64,000 nucleotides of DNA from a virus. Below the pieces are notes generated by a model that did not search any database, was not told the origin of the DNA, and saw only the letters and a list, made by a program, of their open reading frames with translations. Made by a program: the position numbers and the translations under genes. Below, in pieces: positions 46,427 through 52,647 of the stretch. The number at the start of each line of letters is the position of its first letter. The stretch's first letter is position 1. The stretch is from positions 1 to 64,000 of IMG/VR virus record IMGVR_UViG_3300034062_004592; one strand, written 5' to 3'.

Positions 46427-46981
46427 ATGTATACTCCTGCCCCTCAACAGTACCAGGCTGCGGAAGCTCCTCAGGCACAACCTGTTCCTCAGCCCCAGAA
46501 CAAGCCTAAAGCTCCTGCTAAATCCAAGGCTGGTGGTGATGTGGGTGCATTCATCCAGCAGTGCATTTCACTTTGCGCTTACCTCAAGGAACTTGAGACC
46601 CAATCACATTTGATTCATCTCAACTACGAGGGATCAAACTTCCTTGGGGTCCACGCATTCCTAAAGGATCAATACGAGGCTCACCTGGAACAGTTTGATA
46701 CCCTTGCTGAGTTTGTTCGCAGCATGGACTACCTGATGCCAATGTGTGGCTGCGGTCTCAAGGATGCAGCCCCTCCCATGCAAGCAGTAACCTCTTACAA
46801 GGGCAATGACATGCTTGGCGTGTACTACAAGAACCTTGAAGAGCTGGGCATGAAAGCCAAGAAGCTTGAGCCTGTAGCACAAAAGGTTGGTGCAATTGAC
46901 ATCCAGAACTACATGGCTGATCTTGTTGGCCAAGCATTTAAAGCCGCTTGGTTTGTTAAGGCTACGTTGAGGAACGGGTGA
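46427..46981 (+). CDS. dps: Dps-like ferritin (DNA protection / iron storage)
   Basis: 184 aa. The four Dps ferroxidase residues are present with exact family spacing: His64 (HLNYEG), His76 (VHAFLK), Asp91 and Glu95 (FDTLAEF), i.e. +12, +15, +4. The N-terminal ~38 residues are Pro/Ala/Gln/Lys-rich, like DNA-binding Dps tails. Predicted to bind iron, quench peroxide and perhaps coat DNA. Start ATG 46427. Confidence 0.8.
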   Translation: MYTPAPQQYQAAEAPQAQPVPQPQNKPKAPAKSKAGGDVGAFIQQCISLCAYLKELETQSHLIHLNYEGSNFLGVHAFLKDQYEAHLEQFDTLAEFVRSMDYLMPMCGCGLKDAAPPMQAVTSYKGNDMLGVYYKNLEELGMKAKKLEPVAQKVGAIDIQNYMADLVGQAFKAAWFVKATLRNG

Positions 46982-47901
46982 TGGAACTATTTCAAAAATT
47001 TTTAAATCAAGTTAGGCAAAAATATAAAGAAGTAGATAAGACTACAGGCGGTTGGTTGCCTGGTGGAGGTGTTGCATCTCCTCTGACACGTGCTCGTCAA
47101 GAAGGGGAACGGAAAATGGCTGAACGAATTGCTGCACAACAAAGACCTCAATACTCTGGCCAACCGGGTCGCTTTGCTGGTCAAGGGCAATTGTTAAATG
47201 CTGTCCGGGCCACTACTGAAGCAGGCTCTAATCCTTTTGCCATATTGATGGGAAATCCAGGAGAAGTTAAACGCGTTGCTGATTATTATCAACAAAATCC
47301 AAACTTGCAAAATCAGTACGATCTAAATACAAATATGTTTTTACGTTATCTTTCAGGTACTGGCGCAAAAGGATTACAGGTAACCCCGGAAGTTGGTAAA
47401 CAATTATACAAAGATATTCAAACACAAGAACAAAAGTTTCAAATTCCTGATAATCGGGAGAGAATGATTAATGCAAATCCTTGGACCAAACAAAGTTGGA
47501 CCAAACAAAATTTTTTAAAAGGCAGGACTCCGGTTTATTACGGAGGACATTCTGAAGCCACTACAGAAAATAGTCCTGAAGTTGGTTCTGGCCTTCGTCC
47601 TACGCTTTCATATGATAAAGGACAACGTTGGCAACTTCGCAATTCGTTGGGTTCTTTTTGGGCAGAGCCTACTAATAATGGCTATGCCGTTAATAATGAA
47701 CGCTACAACTTTATGTATGCCCCTGCAGAAAAAGAAGGAACTAATGTGCCACCCCTATTAGGCGAAAACCTATTCAAACCAAAAAGCCAAGTGCCAAACA
47801 GCATTGCTGATGTAGGAAGAAATCTTGTAAGAGCAGGTTACGGAACTCCATACACAATTAATTTACAAGTAAATCCTGAAGGCCAGGTAATCTTTCGTTA
47901 A
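46981..47901 (+). CDS. Unknown protein coupled to Dps
   Basis: 306 aa from ATG 46981 (TGATG overlap). Hydrophilic, Gln/Asn/Pro-rich, with a small internal repeat PWTKQSWTKQ. C-terminus (IADVGRNLVRAGYGTPYTIN) is more folded. Stops head-on with the HNH gene (shared TTAA). Could be a virion cargo or structural protein; not recognised. Confidence 0.55.
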   Translation: MELFQKFLNQVRQKYKEVDKTTGGWLPGGGVASPLTRARQEGERKMAERIAAQQRPQYSGQPGRFAGQGQLLNAVRATTEAGSNPFAILMGNPGEVKRVADYYQQNPNLQNQYDLNTNMFLRYLSGTGAKGLQVTPEVGKQLYKDIQTQEQKFQIPDNRERMINANPWTKQSWTKQNFLKGRTPVYYGGHSEATTENSPEVGSGLRPTLSYDKGQRWQLRNSLGSFWAEPTNNGYAVNNERYNFMYAPAEKEGTNVPPLLGENLFKPKSQVPNSIADVGRNLVRAGYGTPYTINLQVNPEGQVIFR

Positions 47902-48146
47902 TCACTCCAGTGTTCAAGCCTGTGGCAGTTGCAGCACAACGGAATACATTTATTGATTTCTTCTTGGATACGACGCCAGGCGTATCCGTGATTCACCATA
48001 CTTGACACATTTAAATCCTTGTCACCTATATGGTGAAACTCAAGGACTCTATAGTCTTCCAGGGCGCAGTGCTCACACTTAAGAGTCTTCTTGTATTCCA
48101 AGAATCTCTTTCGGTTTTCTTGTAGCCTGCGTGTACTTGTTGGCAC
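47898..48146 (-). CDS. HNH endonuclease, small
   Basis: 82 aa with a GTG start (begins MPTSTRRLQENRKRFLEYKK). C-E-H-C ... LEFHHIGDKDLNVSSMVNHG ... KCIPLCCNCHRLEHW is a zinc-binding HNH core. Probably a homing endonuclease or its remnant. TAGTG overlap with the gene upstream. Confidence 0.8.
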   Translation of the reverse strand: MPTSTRRLQENRKRFLEYKKTLKCEHCALEDYRVLEFHHIGDKDLNVSSMVNHGYAWRRIQEEINKCIPLCCNCHRLEHWSD

Positions 48147-48343
48147 TAATGCCTACGCATTCTTTCGTGAATCAAACGGGCGGGAGTGATCAATCTCCCG
48201 GCCTGGAAACCCAGGACTTCGAACAGTCCTCCCAAGACAAATGCCAAGTTCAGACTGTGGGATGGATCAGGTGTAACTGGCGTACCGACAATCGGGCTGT
48301 GAGTTAACCAGGCGTATCCAGACAGGGACCTGACCTCTATCAA
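48146..48343 (-). CDS. Possible small protein upstream of HNH
   Basis: Up to 65 aa with only a TTG start, preceded 4 nt upstream by TATAAT on the minus strand (48348-48353). One hydrophobic stretch (NLAFVLGGLFEVLGF). The 1-nt overlap with the HNH gene is the main support. May instead be leader RNA. Confidence 0.3.
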   Translation of the reverse strand: MIEVRSLSGYAWLTHSPIVGTPVTPDPSHSLNLAFVLGGLFEVLGFQAGRLITPARLIHERMRRH

Positions 48344-48358
48344 AGATATTATAACAAA

Positions 48359-48907
48359 TCAAAGGTCATCAAGCACCAAGCGTTTGCCACGGAACTTGCT
48401 ACGAGCGGTTTTATTTTTTGTGTCCACGGCAATAACTACGGCAATTTGTGGCGTGGTACCGTTTGTATACAAGAGATAATCTCCCTTTTTTACTGTATCT
48501 GGTTGGCAAACGTAATGTGTTTCTTTGCCATTCATTGCTGCAGAAAAAGTGTAGGGCAGTACTTCTTCCAGGTCTGCAGGAGCAATTACATGGATGTTGT
48601 TTGTCCCTTTTTCTTCAATTAGGTAGTTGTTGCTAGAGTTGGTGCCAATGTGGCTGCCATATGCAATTGTGCCGTCTTCTTTCTTGAAAGAATAAAGAGT
48701 TTTGGTGTCAGCCATAATTTCTTCAAGGGGTTCGTAAAGTTTTAATTCGCTTTCGCAAGCTTCAAAGCATCCTTTGCTTGGTGCTAGATACTGACAGTAC
48801 CAATATGGATTAGTAGTACTGCCGCGCCATGAGATTCGACGCAGTATTGTTGCAGGTGTTTTGCCGTGCATTTTGGTGACGGTATCACCAACATTAAATT
48901 GTGACAT
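48359..48907 (-). CDS. Unknown protein with SH3/KOW-like N-terminus
   Basis: 182 aa. The N-terminus (MSQFNVGDTVTKMHGKTPAT ... YWYCQYLAP) resembles a small SH3/KOW barrel. The second half is beta-rich (YLLYTNGTTPQIAVVIAVDT). Not further identified. Confidence 0.55.
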   Translation of the reverse strand: MSQFNVGDTVTKMHGKTPATILRRISWRGSTTNPYWYCQYLAPSKGCFEACESELKLYEPLEEIMADTKTLYSFKKEDGTIAYGSHIGTNSSNNYLIEEKGTNNIHVIAPADLEEVLPYTFSAAMNGKETHYVCQPDTVKKGDYLLYTNGTTPQIAVVIAVDTKNKTARSKFRGKRLVLDDL

Positions 48908-48944
48908 GCTTCAAAACTGTAAATGCAACTGTTGATAGCATAGC

Positions 48945-48973
48945 AAAAAATCCCGGCCACGCACACCGGGATT
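48945..48973 (-). terminator. Rho-independent terminator (minus strand)
   Basis: AATCCCGG/CCGGGATT 8-bp stem, 9-nt loop and six Ts on the minus strand. Ends transcripts coming from the 49-51 kb operon before the 182-aa gene. Confidence 0.85.
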
Positions 48974-48980
48974 GTATCCT

Positions 48981-49053
48981 CCTTACCGCTGTTGCAAGCC
49001 CTACCGTAAGGTGTCAGGGTTTCGACTATTACCCTGGAGCTTTGGTGCTCTCC
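48981..49053 (-). other. Structured non-coding stretch
   Basis: Three inverted repeats: CCTTAC/GTAAGG (48981-49011), CAGGGT/ACCCTG (49015-49036) and GAGC/GCTC (49037-49050). With the terminator they make a compact folded leader/attenuator-like region on the minus strand. No tRNA or known riboswitch core recognised. Confidence 0.45.
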
Positions 49054-49062
49054 GATACATTA

Positions 49063-49212
49063 TCACTTTTTCTTTTTTGCTGCGGCATCTTTTTTCTTGG
49101 CAATCATCTCTTTGAACTTATCGCGAGCCTCGGTTTGCTTGGCAGATGCGCCACCTTTTCCCTTGGCGGGAGGCACAGCTTTTTTGGGGGGAACAGGCTT
49201 TTTCTTTTCCAT
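49063..49212 (-). CDS. Tiny lysine-rich protein
   Basis: 49 aa, about 40 percent Lys (begins MEKKKPVPPKKAVPPAKGKG, ends AKKKK). Third of three consecutive small basic proteins. Likely nucleic-acid binding by charge; no family named. Confidence 0.6.
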   Translation of the reverse strand: MEKKKPVPPKKAVPPAKGKGGASAKQTEARDKFKEMIAKKKDAAAKKKK

Positions 49213-49245
49213 GATAATCAGGAATCTTTATTAAGTATAAGTGGG

Positions 49246-49452
49246 TTATTTGTTTTTGTAACGTTTGGCTGCACGCGCCGCACGCCCAGCTTTTTCTGCT
49301 GCTTCTGTATTAGGAACAAACTGTTTTCCTTTTTGGCTACCAGCGCGTTTCTTTTGGTCGGTCTCCTGACGTTCTTCTTTTGACAGTGAGGCCCAGGCGC
49401 TTTCTGGTAGGTAGCGTTTTGTGTATCCTTTTTGAATTGCTTTGTCTGCCAT
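49246..49452 (-). CDS. DUF6321-like basic protein (C-terminal partner)
   Basis: 68 aa (begins MADKAIQKGYTKRYLPESAW; TDQKKRAGSQKGKQFVPN). Resembles the C-terminal half of a basic protein found, as I recall, fused to DUF5872 in marine viruses; here it is a separate gene, single-base overlap with the 49452 gene. Confidence 0.5.
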   Translation of the reverse strand: MADKAIQKGYTKRYLPESAWASLSKEERQETDQKKRAGSQKGKQFVPNTEAAEKAGRAARAAKRYKNK

Positions 49453-49736
49453 TACTTTGAGTCCTTGTATTTTTTGGCAGCAGATTTGGCTTTACTTCGT
49501 TTCTCGTATTCATCCTTAGTCATCCACTTCTCTTTGCCCCATTTCTCCAGGGACTTCTGCTTTTCTCCCTTATCTCCCTTATATCCCCCTCCTTCTTTTT
49601 CGTACTCTTGTGCAACAAGCTGAGCCTTGCGTGCACTCCACTGCCCCGGCTTGCCACCCTTGGAGCCAGCCATCACTCGATCTTTGATGCGCTCGCGTAA
49701 CTCTGGTTTTGAATACTTACTATCGTCCTGAGCCAT
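49452..49736 (-). CDS. DUF5872-like basic protein
   Basis: 94 aa. ELRERIKDRVMAGSKGGKPG, QWSARKAQLVAQEYEKEGGG and KSLEKWGKEKW match the DUF5872 pattern seen in marine viruses. Function unknown; strongly basic ends suggest nucleic-acid binding. Confidence 0.6.
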   Translation of the reverse strand: MAQDDSKYSKPELRERIKDRVMAGSKGGKPGQWSARKAQLVAQEYEKEGGGYKGDKGEKQKSLEKWGKEKWMTKDEYEKRSKAKSAAKKYKDSK

Positions 49737-49987
49737 TATTTAAATAACCCTAAACGCCGTGCTTCATCCAGTGTCCCCGGTGCGGTTGCACCAGCATTAA
49801 TTGTTGTGACGCCTAAAGCTGGTAAAGATACATAAGGTAACCCAAATAAAGCACTGGCGGCTTTATTAACGGGATCTTTAGAAAAATGCATGTTACCTAA
49901 ACCAATCCCCAACTTGGCGCCTTCATTGAGAACTGTTTGAGTCAAAGGATTTATGTTAAATTTTCCAGCCAATTGAAAAGGATTCAC
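49736..49987 (-). CDS. Small protein, unknown
   Basis: 83 aa with a GTG start (begins MNPFQLAGKFNINPLTQTVL), Ala/Gly/Leu-rich, no clear TM. GTGA overlap upstream. Not recognised. Confidence 0.5.
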   Translation of the reverse strand: MNPFQLAGKFNINPLTQTVLNEGAKLGIGLGNMHFSKDPVNKAASALFGLPYVSLPALGVTTINAGATAPGTLDEARRLGLFK

Positions 49988-50148
49988 TCTAAAGTAACTC
50001 TTTCTTCTAATATTTTAGCCCACTTACATGGTTTCATACTCAACTCCCACCCAAGGGGTGGCTTGGGAATTTGATAACTCAACCATGCAAAGTAACGGTC
50101 TAACCGTTCTTCATCCGAAGGGACTGTCCTCTTTTTGTTTGTGGCCAT
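49984..50148 (-). CDS. Small basic protein, unknown
   Basis: 54 aa (begins MATNKKRTVPSDEERLDRYF; Trp-rich middle WLSYQIPKPPLGWELS). Overlaps the neighbours on both sides. Not recognised. Confidence 0.5.
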   Translation of the reverse strand: MATNKKRTVPSDEERLDRYFAWLSYQIPKPPLGWELSMKPCKWAKILEERVTLE

Positions 50149-50368
50149 GACCAAACTTCTCTAAGATCTGATCCATGGATTCAACCGATTCTAAACGTAC
50201 GAGAAGATCGGAGATAGTTGCTATGGTCATTGGATGTTCAGATCTGGCGGCAAACGCAAGCGCATCACGAAGGTGCTCGGCGGCTTGATTGACTGCTTCT
50301 TTGACCTGACTGGATAAAGACATTTCAGAAGTACGGGGTCCTCTAAGTATAAACGTGTTGGTGTACAT
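50111..50368 (-). CDS. Small helical protein, unknown
   Basis: 85 aa from ATG 50368, or 70 aa from ATG 50323 (MSLSSQVKEAVNQAAEHLRD). Helical bundle-like. No Shine-Dalgarno for either start. Overlaps the next gene by 38 nt. Confidence 0.5.
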   Translation of the reverse strand: MYTNTFILRGPRTSEMSLSSQVKEAVNQAAEHLRDALAFAARSEHPMTIATISDLLVRLESVESMDQILEKFGHGHKQKEDSPFG

Positions 50369-50375
50369 GCGTCTT

Positions 50376-50972
50376 TTAAACTAACCCAAATAGTATGCCC
50401 TGCCACACCCAGCCAACCTGGTAGTCGTCAAGGAATGGCTCGATGCCCAAGGACTCCATCAGCTCGTAGACCAGGCGTCCTTTGCCCAGGCGCTTACCCT
50501 CGTGCTTGATGTTGTCATCAATGACAATAAGGGTGTTATGTTGAATGATGTCCTTAGCTGCAAACAATTCCTTAAGATGGTGTGCAGCCGGGGCCCAATC
50601 ATTGTGCCAATTTTGGATGTTGTAGGAATCCAGGTAGAGGAGTGCAACATTTCCTTGTAGCGTGCCAAGGAATTCAACTGAGTCGGACTCGACAACTTCG
50701 GTAAGATTGCTGGTGTTTGCCGATGCCAGGGCGCAGGCTTTGGGATCATTGTCAATAGAGATTACATTGCCACCACGATCGTTGACGTAGTTGTCAAAGA
50801 GGAGGGTCGAACAACCATCTCCGGTGAAGTTGTTCTCCTCGCGGTATGTGCCAGTTTCAATAATGGTTGGATTGGTGGTTTCATCCAGGTAAGCAAAGAT
50901 CTTTTCAAAGCCTCGTGCCCTGGCGCCAAGCTTTGGTTTTACTTCGGTAAAGTAGTCGTCCCAGCTAGTCAT
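50376..50972 (-). CDS. Class I methyltransferase-like protein
   Basis: 198 aa. TIIETGTYREENNFTGDGCS then LLFDNYV, VISIDNDPKAC and LLYLDSYNIQNW follow the Rossmann SAM-methyltransferase order (GxG-like loop, acidic end of strand 2, LDxx). Often found near sugar or fibre modification genes; substrate unknown. Confidence 0.6.
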   Translation of the reverse strand: MTSWDDYFTEVKPKLGARARGFEKIFAYLDETTNPTIIETGTYREENNFTGDGCSTLLFDNYVNDRGGNVISIDNDPKACALASANTSNLTEVVESDSVEFLGTLQGNVALLYLDSYNIQNWHNDWAPAAHHLKELFAAKDIIQHNTLIVIDDNIKHEGKRLGKGRLVYELMESLGIEPFLDDYQVGWVWQGILFGLV

Positions 50973-50978
50973 GGCGTT

Positions 50979-51116
50979 TTACAAATCAACCCGAGTATAA
51001 GAGATATCTTCGTTCTGTAAGCTTTGTTCAAATGCGTCGGCTTCAATGGTTTCAATGTCTTCCACTACGGGCCAGCCGTCAAGGTCGTAGTAGAAACGGG
51101 TGAGATTACAGGACAT
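50979..51116 (-). CDS. Small acidic protein downstream of hli
   Basis: 45 aa (begins MSCNLTRFYYDLDGWPVVED), overlapping the hli 3' end by 11 nt. Acidic. Not recognised. Confidence 0.5.
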   Translation of the reverse strand: MSCNLTRFYYDLDGWPVVEDIETIEADAFEQSLQNEDISYTRVDL

Positions 51117-51354
51117 GGACAAGATTCCAAATGGAAGATTTGGTGGTTAACTCGGTGATTAAGATGATGGTTACTGCTAGCATGGCAAGCCTTCCGTTGA
51201 CACGCTCTGCATACCAGTTGAAATCATCTGGGTGAGTGGGTGGCTTCCAGAAGACTAGGTCTGGGAGATACTCCTTGACAATTTCAGTAATGATCCAGGA
51301 GGTGCAGCTGTACCATCCACGGATTGAGTACCAGAACTTATCGAGTCCTGTCAT
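51106..51354 (-). CDS. hli: High-light-inducible (Hli) chlorophyll-binding protein
   Basis: 82 aa. The signature ExxNGRxAM is intact (Glu50, Asn53, Gly54, Arg55, Met58) inside the single TM helix NGRLAMLAVTIILITELTT. Hli proteins bind chlorophyll and carotenoid, protect photosystem assembly and are common auxiliary metabolic genes in cyanophages. Longer N-terminus than many phage Hlis. Coupled to an upstream TM peptide. Confidence 0.93.
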   Translation of the reverse strand: MTGLDKFWYSIRGWYSCTSWIITEIVKEYLPDLVFWKPPTHPDDFNWYAERVNGRLAMLAVTIILITELTTKSSIWNLVHVL

Positions 51355-51461
51355 TGTCCTGGAGTAGAGGCAATAAAAATCAGGTAAGCATCAATGGCCA
51401 CAACTGTCAATAGAGCCAGGAGGATGCTGGAGATTGCGTACACAAAACCGTTCGTTCGCAC
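51351..51461 (-). CDS. TM peptide coupled to hli
   Basis: 36 aa from a GTG at 51461, or an undetermined start slightly upstream. One TM segment (GFVYAISSILLALLTVVAID). ATGA overlap with hli and a divergent promoter behind. The reading frame also extends antisense into the exonuclease gene but that part is rejected. May assist Hli in the thylakoid. Confidence 0.55.
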   Translation of the reverse strand: MRTNGFVYAISSILLALLTVVAIDAYLIFIASTPGQ

Positions 51462-51507
51462 TTTGATAATTAGTGTGGTAACTTGAGGATAATATATAAA
51501 AGCTTCA
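51462..51507. promoter_or_regulatory. Divergent promoter region hli / exonuclease
   Basis: 46 bp AT-rich spacer (AATATATAAAAG) between the hli operon start and the exonuclease ATG. It resembles overlapping -10 boxes on both strands; not resolved further. Confidence 0.45.
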
Positions 51508-52362
51508 ATGGTTGCTAAGATAGATTTATCGGATCCTTGGATTAAGGTCCAGGATAAGCAACCGGATCTCATGCGGAACCTAAACAGGGCCGCAACCAGA
51601 ATTACGCTTAACGGCAAAAGGCATTACACCACGCCGTTACCCACTGGCCCAGCCCCGTCTGTAACTACAATCATATCTGAGACTGCTTCCGAAGCAAACA
51701 AGCGGAAGCTCGAAATGTGGTCAAAAAATAATCCAGGTGTTAAGGAGGCCGCTGCTGAAAGGGGGACTGCCATCCACTATGGTATGGAGCAGTACCTGAA
51801 AGGGAACAAAACCCCGGAGATCGCTGATGAGTACCAAGACTTTTGGCAAGGCATGCCGTCAATTCTGGATCAGTTTGACGAAGTCTTATGGGCAGAGACG
51901 CCTGTGGTTGATCGGTTTAAATTCACTATTGGCGCTGATGACGTTGCTCGCGTTTGGGGTTGCGATCCTGACGGGCGAGCTTGGGCTGGTGCTCCCGACA
52001 TTATCGGTGTGGTTAATAACAAGCTTACTCTCGCTGATTTGAAGACCAGCGTCAAACCCTACAGTCGCAAGTGGCCTAAAGACTTGGAGAAGGGGTCGCC
52101 TGAATGGCGTGATCTCTTGGGTGGTCACATGAAATTTAAAAAAACTTTGAAGCAGCTCGCAGCTTACGACTTGGCTATTACCCAGACGCTTGGCATCAAG
52201 GTCCAGCAGGCTGCCATCTTGGTATCAACACCGGTGCGTACACAAGTCTTTAAGATCTCCAGGAATTTTCTTAATGCTTTGCATGCGGATTGGCACAAAC
52301 TGGTTGAAGAGTATTACACGCAAATGGACGAGTATGGTCGGCAGGACCAGGATCTTGTCTGA
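51508..52362 (+). CDS. PD-(D/E)XK (RecB-like) exonuclease
   Basis: 284 aa. Motifs: RGTAIHYGMEQYL (His90, Glu94), APDIIG (Asp164) and LTLADLKTS (Asp177, Lys179), QLAAY (Gln216, Tyr220). This is the RecB/Cas4-like nuclease order. It likely processes DNA ends for recombination or degrades host DNA. Opens the plus-strand replication operon. Confidence 0.85.
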   Translation: MVAKIDLSDPWIKVQDKQPDLMRNLNRAATRITLNGKRHYTTPLPTGPAPSVTTIISETASEANKRKLEMWSKNNPGVKEAAAERGTAIHYGMEQYLKGNKTPEIADEYQDFWQGMPSILDQFDEVLWAETPVVDRFKFTIGADDVARVWGCDPDGRAWAGAPDIIGVVNNKLTLADLKTSVKPYSRKWPKDLEKGSPEWRDLLGGHMKFKKTLKQLAAYDLAITQTLGIKVQQAAILVSTPVRTQVFKISRNFLNALHADWHKLVEEYYTQMDEYGRQDQDLV

Positions 52363-52461
52363 GATATAAGTGGGTCTAATGAGTCTCAAAACTCTGGGAA
52401 GTCGTAAGGTTGTCCTTGGATTGGTGGCCCTAGGATAAGTAAACAACCAAGCAACCCTCCG

Positions 52462-52647
52462 ATGGAAATCTACGTTTCCGTTGGTGAGTGGATGAATAGT
52501 CTTCAGAATCGCATGAATAGTGCGATGGATGGGGACTGTTTTTATCTGCCCACCCCTATGCATCTTCATGCTTTTTTCTTGGTGAAGGACCAGGCATTTG
52601 CCAATAAAGACTTTAAAGTGGAACTCATGCCATCAGTTAACGAATGA
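52462..52647 (+). CDS. Small protein, unknown
   Basis: 61 aa (begins MEIYVSVGEWMNSLQNRMNS), leader CAACCAAGCAACCCTCCG-ATG without Shine-Dalgarno. ATGA overlap with the primase-helicase. Not recognised. Confidence 0.5.
   Translation: MEIYVSVGEWMNSLQNRMNSAMDGDCFYLPTPMHLHAFFLVKDQAFANKDFKVELMPSVNE

Noticed and set aside
46661-46933. 90-codon antisense frame within the Dps-like gene
   Set aside because: Shadow of a gene whose ferroxidase residues are exactly spaced.
52379-52438. 19-codon open frame in the 99-nt gap after the exonuclease
   Set aside because: Too short and no overlap, leader or composition support.
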